From assembly GCA_963664085.2 (NCBI GenBank), contig CAXXLO010000002.1, positions 4,092,001 through 4,156,000 of the forward strand: a stretch of 64,000 bases of DNA, given 5' to 3'. This DNA is from Bin5 sp022821545 (lineage in GTDB: Bacteria > Chloroflexota > Anaerolineae > Caldilineales > Caldilineaceae). Under the pieces are notes generated by a model. The model did not search any database, was not told the DNA's origin, and saw only the letters and a program-made list of their open reading frames with translations. The position numbers and the translations under genes were made by a program. This document shows, piece after piece, positions 26,281 through 35,374 of this stretch (position 1 is its first letter; each line of letters begins with the position of its first letter).

Positions 26281-27264
26281 TCAGTCACTCGATTCCAGTA
26301 CGGAGCGCAGCTGCTGCGGGGAGATGTTCCCCCCGCTGAGGATCAACGCCACCTTTTTGCCTGCAAGTTCGTCCCGCAGTTTCAGCAGCGCAGCCAGCGG
26401 CGAAGCGCCGGCCGGTTCGGCAAGAGTCTTCGCCGTTTTCAGGTACATACGCACTGCGGCAAACAGCTCCCGCTCCGAAACCGTGACAAAGTCGTCCAGC
26501 AGGTCCCACAGGATCGACTGCGGCAGCATGTAGGGCGCACCCGTCGCCAGCCCCTCGGCAGCCGTCCGGTTCGGAGCCTCCCGCCATGCCCGCTCCCGCC
26601 ACGTCAGATAGGCCGCCGGTGAAGCCTCTGCACACACCGCCACCGTGCGGATGTTGGGGTTGATCCCCTTTGCCACGATCGAAGCGCCCGACGCGCCGCT
26701 TCCACCGCCTACCGGCACGATGATGGCCTCGACGTCCGGCTTCTCCTGCAAAATCTCCAGCGTGTGCGTCGCCACCCCCGCGATCAGCGCCGGCTCATCC
26801 CCCGAAGAAACGAACTGCATGCCCTCTTCGGACGCGATCCGTTCGCCATGCTTCTTGGCCTGCTCAAAGTCGGCGCCGTTCAATCGCACGTCGGCGCCGT
26901 TGGCGCGCATCGCCTTCAGCTTGACCGGATTGGCGTTTTCCGGCACGGAAACCACCGCCCTTGCCCCGAAAATGCGCGCCGCGTAGGCCACAGACTGGCC
27001 GTGATTGCCCGTGGAGGCTGTCACTACGCCCCTTCTCCGCTGCTCCTCGGGCAGCCCCGCCATGAAATTGATGCCCCCTCGCAACTTGAACGCGCCGATC
27101 GGCAGGTAGTTTTCGTGTTTCACCCAGACCTCGGCCCCCGCGGCTGCGTCGAGGACCGGGTAGTTGTGTAGTGGCGTCGGCGCCAGAAAATTCCGCAGCA
27201 CCTTCTGCGCTGCCAGAACGTCGGCCAGGGTGGGCGGCGGGGGCAATGTCGGCATCTCGGTCAT
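26281..27264 (-). CDS. PLP-dependent threonine/serine dehydratase-like enzyme
   Basis: A 327-residue fold-type II PLP enzyme. The cofactor lysine is K60 in IGAFKLRGG, the substrate loop is STGNHGQSVA and the phosphate cradle is VPVGGGSGASG. These fit catabolic threonine/serine dehydratases, which deaminate the amino acid to a 2-oxoacid. It lacks the regulatory ACT domain of biosynthetic threonine deaminase, so a degradative role is likelier. It is the last gene of a minus-strand group with the CoA-transferase and ketopantoate reductase. Confidence 0.87.
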   Translation of the reverse strand: MTEMPTLPPPPTLADVLAAQKVLRNFLAPTPLHNYPVLDAAAGAEVWVKHENYLPIGAFKLRGGINFMAGLPEEQRRRGVVTASTGNHGQSVAYAARIFGARAVVSVPENANPVKLKAMRANGADVRLNGADFEQAKKHGERIASEEGMQFVSSGDEPALIAGVATHTLEILQEKPDVEAIIVPVGGGSGASGASIVAKGINPNIRTVAVCAEASPAAYLTWRERAWREAPNRTAAEGLATGAPYMLPQSILWDLLDDFVTVSERELFAAVRMYLKTAKTLAEPAGASPLAALLKLRDELAGKKVALILSGGNISPQQLRSVLESSD

Positions 27265-27353
27265 TTTTGAAAAACTCTTTCCTGGTTAAGTGGGATACGG
27301 CAGCGAGGTCTCGCTTGCCTGTAAATTGTTCCATGAGGCCCGTCTCCGGGCCG

Positions 27354-28913
27354 TCAGTCCAGCGCGCGACCGCCGGGCAGAAACGGCATCAGCGGCACTT
27401 CGGCAGGCACGATCGGAGCGAATCCCATCCGCTCCAGCACGTCCGCCCCAACATCTATGCCCGGCGCAACTTCCCGCAGGCACACTCCTTCCGCCGTCAG
27501 TTCAAATACCGCCCGCTCCGTTATGTAGAGAACCTTCTGCCCGCTCTCCAACGCATGCTGACCGCCGAATGTGATCTGGTCGACCTCATCCACCAGCTTG
27601 CGAATCCGGCCGTAGCGCCTGATGGCAATGCTATTCTCGCCGACCTCGTACTCGACGCCCTTGGCCTCGAAAGCGCCGCAGAAGACGACCGTGCGCGCGT
27701 TCTGCGCAATGTCTATGAATCCGCCGGGACCAACCGTCGTCCCTCCCAGTCGCGAGACATTGACGTTGCCTCTCCCGTCCATTTCGCCGAAGCCGAGAAA
27801 CGCGATGTCCAGCCCGCCTCCCCCGTAAAGGTCGAACTGCGAAGGTGAATCGATCATGCAGCTGGCGTTGCGCGCGAAGCCGAAGAGAACACCGTCCAGA
27901 AGCTCTCCCCCGTAGGTGCCATGTTCAATCGTCTGGTAATAGCGCTCCGTTTCGCCGCGCGCCGCCACCAGCTTGGCAACGCCGTCGGGAATGCCGAATC
28001 CGAAGTTTATCACGGCGTTGTCGAAAAGTTCCTGGGCCGCACGCTGCGCGATGACTGCCCTCGGCCCTGAAAGCTCGGCCCCTTCCGCGGGCTTCCCTTC
28101 AGCGGCATCGGTTTGCCCCCTGCTCTTCAGCTGCCCCGAGATCGAAGGGTCATAGAAGAAGGCGTGGCACTGGGGCTGCTCGGGCTCGACGACGACCGCG
28201 TCTACCAGCGCTCCCGGAATCCGCACCTGCCGCGCCGGGATCCCGCCCGCTTCCACCAGCCCCCGCACCTGGAAAACGACCGTGCCGCCGCTGTTGTGAG
28301 CGGCGAGCGCCATGGCAAAAGCTTCCAGGTTGGCCGGCTCCTCCTCCATGCTGATGTTCCCGTCCGCATCCGCGTAACTGCCTCGCAGGAGCGCCACGTC
28401 GACCGGAAACGGCTTGTAGCGCAGCAGCGTCCGCCCGTCTATCTCAATCAGCTCGACCAGCTCATCCCGGGCCGCCCCGTTCATCCGCCCGCCGTCCTGG
28501 CGGGGATCCACGAATGTTCCCAGGCCGACGTGCGTAATCAGGCCGGGCCGCCCCGCCCCAATCTCCCGCATCAGCTGCGCCGTGACCCCCGCCGGCAATA
28601 TGTAAGCCTCTATCTTCTCCTCTCGCGCCAGCGCCTGCATGCGCGGCGACCAGATCCAGTGGCCTCCGATCACCTTGCGCACCAGTCCCTCATAGGCCAG
28701 CCGGTTAAGTCCGCGTCGATCGCGGTCTCCGATGCCAAGCGAGTGGATAACGCGCAGGCCCCTCGGAGCGCCGGTTGAAAGAAAGCGCTCCTCGACCGCC
28801 GCCAGCAGCGTATCGGCCTCGACCAGTCCGCCTCCGCCGCCAACCGTTCCCAGCGTCGCGCCGTCAGGCACAAGCGCGGCCGCCCCCTGCGCGTCGATCA
28901 CCTTGTTTCTCAT
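27354..28913 (-). CDS. Fused-subunit acyl-CoA:acetate/3-ketoacid CoA-transferase
   Basis: A 519-residue family I CoA-transferase in which the alpha and beta subunits are one chain. The N-terminal part has VGGGGGLVEADTLL. The second has the catalytic glutamate in YQTIEHGTYGG followed by FDLYGGGGLDIAFLGFGEMDGRGNVN, as in YdiF-type acetate CoA-transferases. Length is normal for fused forms. It should move CoA between short acyl groups; the exact substrate is unknown. Its stop is 89 nt from the dehydratase start, and its start lies 6 nt from the end of the reductase gene. Confidence 0.9.
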   Translation of the reverse strand: MRNKVIDAQGAAALVPDGATLGTVGGGGGLVEADTLLAAVEERFLSTGAPRGLRVIHSLGIGDRDRRGLNRLAYEGLVRKVIGGHWIWSPRMQALAREEKIEAYILPAGVTAQLMREIGAGRPGLITHVGLGTFVDPRQDGGRMNGAARDELVELIEIDGRTLLRYKPFPVDVALLRGSYADADGNISMEEEPANLEAFAMALAAHNSGGTVVFQVRGLVEAGGIPARQVRIPGALVDAVVVEPEQPQCHAFFYDPSISGQLKSRGQTDAAEGKPAEGAELSGPRAVIAQRAAQELFDNAVINFGFGIPDGVAKLVAARGETERYYQTIEHGTYGGELLDGVLFGFARNASCMIDSPSQFDLYGGGGLDIAFLGFGEMDGRGNVNVSRLGGTTVGPGGFIDIAQNARTVVFCGAFEAKGVEYEVGENSIAIRRYGRIRKLVDEVDQITFGGQHALESGQKVLYITERAVFELTAEGVCLREVAPGIDVGADVLERMGFAPIVPAEVPLMPFLPGGRALD

Positions 28914-28919
28914 CGAGAG

Positions 28920-29861
28920 TCAGTTCAGGTAGTGGCTTTCAAGCGCCTTGACCGCGGCAACCAGGGTCTTGTTGACAGGCGTGGGAATGCCGTGTTTGCG
29001 GCTGAGCCTCACAACCGCGCCGTTGATGACGTCGACTTCGCAGGGACGGCGGTTGAGAATATCTACGCAGAGGCTGGACTTGTTGTCGCCGGTTCCGTCC
29101 GGCCCGGCGATCTGATCTATCACCTCGCGCGTCTCGGCCGCATTCAGGTCAATACCCTCGGCGCGCGCCACCTCGACCGCCTCGTCCAGCGCCTCGAAAG
29201 CGGTCTCTCGCAGTTCAGGTACGGCAAAGACCTGCTTGATCGTCAGGTTGGCAATCGCCGACGTTGGGCTGATTGCGATATTCGCCAGCAGCTTTTTCCA
29301 GATCGCCTGGCGTACGTCCGCGACCGCCGATGTCTGCAAACCCGCCCTGTCAAGCGCAGCCGCAATCCGCTCCGCCCTCTCGCTGACGCCCCCGCCCATC
29401 TCGCCGATGTGCGTAGGCAGATTGCCGAAGTTGCGCACCGCGCCCGGTCCTTCGACCGCCGCGCCCTGGGCCGTCACGCCCCCCAACACCCGCTCCATGC
29501 CCGTGACCTCGCCGATGTTCTCCTCGTTGCCCAGCCCGTTCTGAAAGCTGATGGCGACGCTGTCGTCGCGCAGCAGGTGCAGAACGCGCCTGACCGCAGC
29601 CTGCGTGTAAGGCGCCTTGCACTGAACGAACAGCACGTCCACAGGCTCCATGCCGCTCGGGTCGGTCGCGGCGCGCACGGGAATGTTTCGATCGCCTCCG
29701 TATCCGACCATCCGCAGGCCATTCCGGTTTATGAGGTCGACGTGCTCCTGCCACACGTCGATCAGCGTTACGTCCAGCCCGCCCTCGGCCAGCAGCCCTC
29801 CAAAAAGGCATCCCATCGCGCCGGCGCCGACCACTGCCACTGCTGGTTTCCAGTCCGTCAT
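28920..29861 (-). CDS. panE: Ketopantoate reductase-family protein
   Basis: A 313-residue NADPH-dependent reductase of the ApbA/PanE family. The nucleotide-binding loop is VVGAGAMGCLFGGLLAEGG. The catalytic lysine is in IWKKLLANIAISP, and the C-terminal domain has RPCEVDVINGAVVRLSRKHGIPTP, typical of the family. PanE makes pantoate for coenzyme A; here it is cotranscribed with a CoA-transferase. Some family members reduce other 2-ketoacids, so the symbol is provisional. Confidence 0.85.
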   Translation of the reverse strand: MTDWKPAVAVVGAGAMGCLFGGLLAEGGLDVTLIDVWQEHVDLINRNGLRMVGYGGDRNIPVRAATDPSGMEPVDVLFVQCKAPYTQAAVRRVLHLLRDDSVAISFQNGLGNEENIGEVTGMERVLGGVTAQGAAVEGPGAVRNFGNLPTHIGEMGGGVSERAERIAAALDRAGLQTSAVADVRQAIWKKLLANIAISPTSAIANLTIKQVFAVPELRETAFEALDEAVEVARAEGIDLNAAETREVIDQIAGPDGTGDNKSSLCVDILNRRPCEVDVINGAVVRLSRKHGIPTPVNKTLVAAVKALESHYLN

Positions 29862-30042
29862 CCACGGCTCCTTTTTGCACTCAACGTATGGAGTTGGCGA
29901 AGTGTATGGAACAAGTATAGCTGTCCAAGTATAGCTTTTGACGGCAGGCGGGCAAACCGGGGCCTCTTCAACCTCCTTGACTTCCCCCGTCAGTTCAATC
30001 TAAAATGAATCTGGGCTTGCAACGGCGCCTGTATTAGCCGCT

Positions 30043-30078
30043 GCCTCTGACACTGTCTCTGACATTGCCTCTGACATT
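30043..30078 (+). repeat. Three 12-bp direct repeats before sixA
   Basis: GCCTCTGACACT, GTCTCTGACATT and GCCTCTGACATT lie head to tail, ending 15 nt before the sixA start. They occupy the leader position and could vary in copy number; a regulatory role is speculative. Confidence 0.7.
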
Positions 30079-30093
30079 GGAGATGTCGAAGCC

Positions 30094-30618
30094 ATGGACA
30101 CCCGCTACCTGACCGTCCTTCGTCACGCCAAGGCCAAACCGACGGGCGTTTCCGGAGGGGACATCGACCGCCCGCTGGCAAAGAGCGGTTTCAGACAGTT
30201 GCAGCGCGTCTGCCGGATCCTGGAAACGGTCAAAGAGAAGCCCGACTGGATCGTGTCATCCCCTGCGTTGCGCACCCGCCAGACCGCCGAAAAGGTCGCC
30301 GAACTGATCGGCTATTCCCGCAATTTCGGCTGGAACGACCGCATCTACGCCGCCGCGCCCTATACCCTTCTGAACATCCTGCAGGAAACGCACGACAGCG
30401 CGTACCACATCCTCCTGATAGGCCACAACCCCGGCGTTGCCCATCTGGTCTCCGGCCTCTGCGCCGGCACAGACGGCCGTATGAATCTCCGCTTCCCCAC
30501 GGCGGGTCTCGCCCATTTCGAAGTGGATATCGCCCGCTGGCGCCAGCTTCACTGGGGCAGCTGCGAACTGCGTTTCCTCGTCGCGCCCCGCTTCCTCAAA
30601 GGGCTGAAGGGCGGCTGA
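30094..30618 (+). CDS. sixA: SixA-like phosphohistidine phosphatase
   Basis: A 174-residue member of the histidine phosphatase superfamily. The catalytic start LRHAKAKP places the phosphorylated histidine at H11. The second histidine is in LLIGHNPGVAHL, and SPALRTRQTAE supplies the conserved arginines. SixA dephosphorylates phosphohistidine in phosphorelay or PTS proteins. Length matches the family. It converges with the downstream oxidase. Confidence 0.86.
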   Translation: MDTRYLTVLRHAKAKPTGVSGGDIDRPLAKSGFRQLQRVCRILETVKEKPDWIVSSPALRTRQTAEKVAELIGYSRNFGWNDRIYAAAPYTLLNILQETHDSAYHILLIGHNPGVAHLVSGLCAGTDGRMNLRFPTAGLAHFEVDIARWRQLHWGSCELRFLVAPRFLKGLKGG

Positions 30619-30654
30619 CCTGCCAACCGCCGCCCACCTTCTGCAGATTCACGC

Positions 30655-32001
30655 CTACCCAAAGACATATCGGTCCAGATAGCCATTCCGAAACTTGCCT
30701 TCGGGATCTGTCGACCGTAGCAGCTCCCTGAAATCCTCCATCTTCGGATAGGCCGCCTGCACCTGCCCCGGTGGCATCGAAAACAGCTTGCCCCAGTGCG
30801 GACGGACTTCAAACGGGGCCAGGGCCTCCTCAACCAGGGGCAGGACCTCGCGCACCGCGGGCCAGTTCTTCCTCCAGGAAAAGTGAATGCCAATCGTCGG
30901 CGTTCCATAACTCTGGCTCAACCACAGCCGGTCCGCCGCGACCGATCGAATCTCCGAAACCCAAAGCATCGAACGAAACCTGTCGCGCAGCCCCTCCACC
31001 GCCTGCAACGCGGGGACCGCATGAGCCCTCGGCACGAAATACTCAGTCTGCAGCTCGTCGCCGCTGGCCGGCGTGCTGTCGATCTGAAAGTGGTGCAGCC
31101 TGTCGTGCCACGCGCCCGGCATCCCCATCTGCAGCGTCAGACCCTCCGCCGAAATATCGGGGACCGGATGCACGTGGGTGGATGCAGCCTTCGCCCCGTA
31201 AAGGGTCGGCGGCAGCCCGAGGTCGACCGGCTCCGGCTCTGCATCTGCCGCACCGTTCTTCCCGCCCATGAGCCCGGTGCGATGCTTGAACCACACCTGG
31301 TTGACCACGTCCCCCTGCCAGTCCGGGAACAGACTGACACTGTAAGCCCCGGACATGATTTCATCGAAGTTTTCATACAGTGCGTCGGCAGGCATGTCTT
31401 CATAGACGTACTGCTGCATCGAGTATGCCGGTTCCATCGCCAGGGTCATTCTCGTTACAACCCCAACGCCTCCCAGCGACACGACCGCGCCTTCGAAGAC
31501 CTCCGCGTCCTCCTCAACTGTGAGATGCTTCAGTTCACCGTCTGCCGTCACAAACTCCAGTCCGACCACCGCCGTCGCCAGGTTGCCGTTCCCGTCACCC
31601 GAACCGTGCGTACCCGTCGAGCATGCGCCCGCAACCGTAATGTGCGGGAGCGAAGCCGTATTGTGCAGGGCCGCGCCTTCAGCGTTCATGCGTACGCACA
31701 GCTCTCCGTAAGTGATGCCGCCGCTGCAGGTGACCGTACCGCTCTCGGAATCGACTTCAAGCGGCGCATCCAGCTGTTCCAGCGAGATGTATGCTGCCGA
31801 AGAGTCCCTGATCACCTCCTGCGTACCGTCAACGTCGACCTGCGCGTCGATCGCCGCCGCGTCATTGAAAGAGTGGCGCGCGCCCAGCACTCGCACCTTT
31901 CGGCTGGCCCTGACTATCTCCTGCAGATGCTCCACCGTCTGCGGCTCGTGAATCGCAGCAGACGAAAACAGTATGTTTTCCGACCAGTTTCGTATCGTCA
32001 T
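30655..32001 (-). CDS. FAD-dependent sugar/alditol oxidase
   Basis: A 448-residue oxidase of the vanillyl-alcohol oxidase fold. The FAD domain has RVLGARHSFND; the histidine in this motif is the covalent FAD site in alditol oxidase. Another FAD element is CSTGTHGSGDGNGNLA. The C-terminal end (DPEGKFRNGYLDRY) matches the arabinono-lactone/alditol oxidase group. The ATG at 32001, with a GGGAGG-rich ribosome site upstream, begins directly before the FAD domain; the frame is open 31 codons further but lacks similarity. Substrate is unknown. Confidence 0.85.
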   Translation of the reverse strand: MTIRNWSENILFSSAAIHEPQTVEHLQEIVRASRKVRVLGARHSFNDAAAIDAQVDVDGTQEVIRDSSAAYISLEQLDAPLEVDSESGTVTCSGGITYGELCVRMNAEGAALHNTASLPHITVAGACSTGTHGSGDGNGNLATAVVGLEFVTADGELKHLTVEEDAEVFEGAVVSLGGVGVVTRMTLAMEPAYSMQQYVYEDMPADALYENFDEIMSGAYSVSLFPDWQGDVVNQVWFKHRTGLMGGKNGAADAEPEPVDLGLPPTLYGAKAASTHVHPVPDISAEGLTLQMGMPGAWHDRLHHFQIDSTPASGDELQTEYFVPRAHAVPALQAVEGLRDRFRSMLWVSEIRSVAADRLWLSQSYGTPTIGIHFSWRKNWPAVREVLPLVEEALAPFEVRPHWGKLFSMPPGQVQAAYPKMEDFRELLRSTDPEGKFRNGYLDRYVFG

Positions 32002-32023
32002 CGGCGGTGGTCCTCCCCTCCCG

Positions 32024-33091
32024 TTAATTGGCAACAGACAGCTTTGTTCTTGATCCTGACTCAATCTCAGGTGTGGCAGCCATAATCGCGTCACCCATCT
32101 CCATAACGCGCGGCAGAAACGCCAGCGCTTGCTTGCGGCGAGCTTCGAAATCGGCGGCAGAGCCGATTCCGAGATCGCTTAGCATCGACAGAAAGCCCTG
32201 ACTGTAGCGATCTCCGTCTCCATTGGAACCGTTGAAATGCTGTATCCACTGGCAGCGCGCATACGTCGCAACCATCCAGAAGACAGCCTCTCGATGGAAC
32301 CCTTGCTCTATCAGCTCCCGGCTGCCGTCAACTGCGACAGGTCGCGCCGCGTCGCTGATGTCGGCTGCGAACGGAAACGCCCCCTTGGGCAGACACTTGG
32401 CGCGGTCAAAAGCCTCCGCGACCGCGTCCAGATGCCTCTCAGCCTGGCTCCGGCTCCAGTCGGAACACCCCACCAGGTCCAGCAGCGCCTCGTGAAATTC
32501 CGGCCGGCCGTACTCATGCAGAACATCGCGGACCGCCGCGTATCTGCGTCTGACCGTCGGCGGCCGCAGTCCTGCCAGCAGCAAAATGAGGGCGGTCAGG
32601 CTGGTCCCAAACAGCCAGGCAGTCACCCGATCATGCAGCGGCGCCGGGCCCTCCAGGGGTTGGAGCCGCTCCGCCGCCGCGTCACACGCCGTCCGGCAAC
32701 GCCGCCGCACCCAGCGCCGGCAGGCATACGCGCTGGCGACTTCGTCCTGCAATCGCCCCAAACGCCCCGAGGGATCGGCAACAATGTGCATCCCGCGTAT
32801 CCCCCCCGCCAGGTGCGGATCGCCCAGCACGGCCTCAGGCGACCGAACTCTCTCGACTGCCTCATACGACACTTCCAGCAAGGCGCCTCGAAAACTGAAC
32901 TTTCCCCTTTTCACCGGCGGCGGTTCTTCCAACACGACCGTGATATCCACGTCGGAACTCTCCGGCAGAGGCTTCCCGTCAGCAAGCGTTGTCACCGATC
33001 CGGCCAAATACGCTCCCTCCAACCCGGGAAGCCTGCTTCCTTCGCGACGCACCCACTCTTCCGCCGCCAGCTTGGCCTCCCGTACCAGCAC
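32024..33091 (-). CDS. Nucleotidyltransferase-fold protein
   Basis: A 355-residue protein. The N-terminal 100 residues carry the polymerase-beta-like motif GSVTT followed by SSDVDITVVLEE, where the two aspartates would bind metal. The remaining two-thirds are helical and unrecognised, with a hydrophobic segment around LFGTSLTALILLLAGLRPP. This layout recalls aminoglycoside-type or tRNA-modifying nucleotidyltransferases, but I cannot assign a substrate. It is 22 nt upstream of the oxidase gene on the same strand. Confidence 0.7.
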   Translation of the reverse strand: MLVREAKLAAEEWVRREGSRLPGLEGAYLAGSVTTLADGKPLPESSDVDITVVLEEPPPVKRGKFSFRGALLEVSYEAVERVRSPEAVLGDPHLAGGIRGMHIVADPSGRLGRLQDEVASAYACRRWVRRRCRTACDAAAERLQPLEGPAPLHDRVTAWLFGTSLTALILLLAGLRPPTVRRRYAAVRDVLHEYGRPEFHEALLDLVGCSDWSRSQAERHLDAVAEAFDRAKCLPKGAFPFAADISDAARPVAVDGSRELIEQGFHREAVFWMVATYARCQWIQHFNGSNGDGDRYSQGFLSMLSDLGIGSAADFEARRKQALAFLPRVMEMGDAIMAATPEIESGSRTKLSVAN

Positions 33092-33359
33092 GCCTGTCCT
33101 CCCCTTTCATGAGTAACAAGGAGTACGAACTCTGCACATGCAAACTGATAGCTTCTGACGCCGCCCCGGTCCCGGCGGCCGCCCCAATTTACCATAGTTA
33201 TCTTCCCCAAGAAAGCCTCTCAGCCTTGTCTGACCGTACCGCAATGCGCAAGACATAGCGGCTGAATTGGCCTTGGCCCCTGCGACGGTTAAGATAAGTC
33301 TGTCTCGCGAATTTTGACCCCAGACGGAGAGAAGAATCCATGACCGGTCCGAGAGAGGA

Positions 33360-34301
33360 ATGATGTCAAACCGATGGAGCAGCGCCGACATTACCGATCA
33401 GTCCGGATGCACGGTTCTCGTTACGGGAGGGAACAGCGGCCTCGGCTTTCACACTTGCCGCCTGCTGGCCGCAAAAGGCGCACGCGTCCTCCTTGCCAGC
33501 CGCTCCCCCCAACGGGGCCGTCAGGCCGGGACGGAGATCCTCCAGGAAATTCCCGGCGCGCAGGTGGAAACGGTAGACCTCGATCTGGCCGACCTTGAAT
33601 CAGTGCGGCGCTGTGCCCAAGACCTTCGCGCCGACCTGGACCGCCTCGACCTCCTCGTCAATAATGCCGGCGTCATGGCAATACCCCGACAGGAAACCGT
33701 CCAGGGCTTTGAGCGTCAATTCGGCGTCAATCACCTGGGCCATTTCGCGCTCACCGGCGCGTTGCTGCCCCTCCTGTTGGCAACGCCCGGCAGCCGCATC
33801 GTAAACGTCAGCAGCATTGCCCATCGCCACGGCCGCATCAACTTCGACGACCTTCACGGCCAGCGCAAGTACAGCCCGTTCGGCGCCTACGCACAGAGCA
33901 AGCTCGCCAATCTCCTCTTCACGCTTGAACTGCAGCGCCGCCTGGGTAGCAAAGAGGCCGACACAATCTGCGTATCCGCCCACCCCGGCTTTTCCGCCAC
34001 GAATCTGCAATATGCGGCGGCCAGGGAGAAAGGGTCCCGCTTCGAACTGATTGTAATGCGTATCCTGAACGCACTTTTTTCCCAGAGCGCCGAGCAGGGA
34101 GCCCTGCCGCAGCTGTACGCCGCCACGGCAACCGGCGTCCGCGGGGGCGACTACTTTGGGCCGGACCGTTGGATGCAGACGCGAGGTCTTCCAAAAAAGG
34201 TCCGGGCCAAAGAAACCGCCTATGATCAAGAAGCGGCACAGGAGCTCTGGCGCCGCTCAGTTGAAATGACGGCTGAGCCTTTCGATCACTTGCAAGACTG
34301 A
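33360..34301 (+). CDS. Short-chain dehydrogenase, retinol-dehydrogenase-like
   Basis: A 313-residue SDR oxidoreductase. The cofactor loop is VTGGNSGLGFHT, NNAG occurs at LLVNNAGVMA, and the catalytic set includes the serine in VNVSSIAHRHG and YAQSK. Length and order match the retinol dehydrogenase-like SDR group, which commonly uses NADP. The substrate is not predictable. Two adjacent ATG codons (33360 and 33363) begin the frame. Confidence 0.88.
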   Translation: MMSNRWSSADITDQSGCTVLVTGGNSGLGFHTCRLLAAKGARVLLASRSPQRGRQAGTEILQEIPGAQVETVDLDLADLESVRRCAQDLRADLDRLDLLVNNAGVMAIPRQETVQGFERQFGVNHLGHFALTGALLPLLLATPGSRIVNVSSIAHRHGRINFDDLHGQRKYSPFGAYAQSKLANLLFTLELQRRLGSKEADTICVSAHPGFSATNLQYAAAREKGSRFELIVMRILNALFSQSAEQGALPQLYAATATGVRGGDYFGPDRWMQTRGLPKKVRAKETAYDQEAAQELWRRSVEMTAEPFDHLQD

Positions 34302-34380
34302 TAAAGCCTGCGTCCCGTATTTCCGGCCAGACGCGTTCGCGCTCACGCGACAGGTCCATCACAATGTCGGAGGCAAACCA

Positions 34381-34884
34381 ATGTCGACAATTTCCCCAAG
34401 CTGGCAGCTCTTCATCGAACAGCATCCACAGTGCATGAAGGTACTGCGGCAGTTGAGCAATCTGGACTGGTACCAGGCAGGCGGCTGGTCCTCCTTTATC
34501 GGCCCATACCATGCCGGTATCTACATGCAGGTTGCCAAGGGCAACTGGTACAACTACGGCCTGGACGGCGTCCACTTCGAGTTCGGGCTAACCCAGGAAA
34601 ACCTTGACGCCAAGTCTCTTTCCATCGACCTGCACGTCTGCCACAAGAACCTGTTTAACCGCGAACAGTTCAACTCGCACACGGTCGCACGCATGGAAGA
34701 GGTCGTGAACGGTTGGGGCGTTGACGGTACCCGCTTCTCCCGCACCAATCTGACCGAGCGCCTGAGCCTTCCCGTACGCTTTACCAAGTCGGGATTCGGC
34801 AAACAGGTTGCCGCGGCCCTCACCCAAATGAGCGAACTGGCGCCCATCATCGATGATGGTCTCGACAAACTGGAACTGTCCTAG
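34381..34884 (+). CDS. Conserved-looking protein of unknown function
   Basis: I do not recognise this 167-residue protein. It is soluble, without signal or membrane segment, and rich in aromatic residues in its first half (WYQAGGWSSFIGPYHAGIYM, WYNYGLDGVHFEFG). The stop is one base before the candidate GTG start of the HIT gene, so the two are probably cotranslated. The tight coupling suggests a related job, but none can be named. Confidence 0.65.
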   Translation: MSTISPSWQLFIEQHPQCMKVLRQLSNLDWYQAGGWSSFIGPYHAGIYMQVAKGNWYNYGLDGVHFEFGLTQENLDAKSLSIDLHVCHKNLFNREQFNSHTVARMEEVVNGWGVDGTRFSRTNLTERLSLPVRFTKSGFGKQVAAALTQMSELAPIIDDGLDKLELS

Positions 34885-34885
34885 C

Positions 34886-35359
34886 GTGTACAACCACGAA
34901 CCGCCGGACTACAGCTGCCCCTTCTGCGCCGTTGCCGCCGGACAGGAGACCGAGTCTGTCTACACCGTCGCCGGCGACGTCGTCCTGCGCAACGAACTGG
35001 TAATCGGGTTCGTTTCGTCCCATTGGTGGCCTTGCAATCCGGGCCACGCCATCCTCATCCCCAGCGACCACTACGAGAACATTTACGATCTGCCGGACAG
35101 CTATGGAGCCGGAATCTTCCAGGCCAGCCGCCGCGTCGCGCTGGCCATGAAGACCGCCTACGGCTGTGACGGCGTCTCGACCCGGCAGCACAACGAGCCC
35201 GCAGGCTATCAGGACGTGTGGCACTTTCACCTGCACGTCTTCCCCCGCTACACCGGCGACCAACTCTACACGCGCACCGCCGAAAGATACCTAACGACGC
35301 CGTCGCAACGCCGGCCCTACGCAGAGAAGCTGAGAGCCGCGCTCGCCCAATTCAAATGA
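34886..35359 (+). CDS. HIT-family nucleotide hydrolase/transferase
   Basis: A 157-residue protein with the histidine triad HFHLHVFPR and an N-terminal CPFC pair typical of zinc-bearing HIT proteins. The family hydrolyses dinucleoside polyphosphates or adenylated amines. The GTG at 34886 follows the upstream stop after one base; the frame stays open into the previous gene, so an internal start cannot be excluded. Confidence 0.85.
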   Translation: MYNHEPPDYSCPFCAVAAGQETESVYTVAGDVVLRNELVIGFVSSHWWPCNPGHAILIPSDHYENIYDLPDSYGAGIFQASRRVALAMKTAYGCDGVSTRQHNEPAGYQDVWHFHLHVFPRYTGDQLYTRTAERYLTTPSQRRPYAEKLRAALAQFK

Positions 35360-35374
35360 CAGGGTAATACTTCA

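Noticed and set aside
30796..32085. 429-codon plus-strand frame over the FAD oxidase
   Set aside because: Antisense shadow, Arg/His-rich, with no domain; the oxidase on the other strand has clear FAD motifs.
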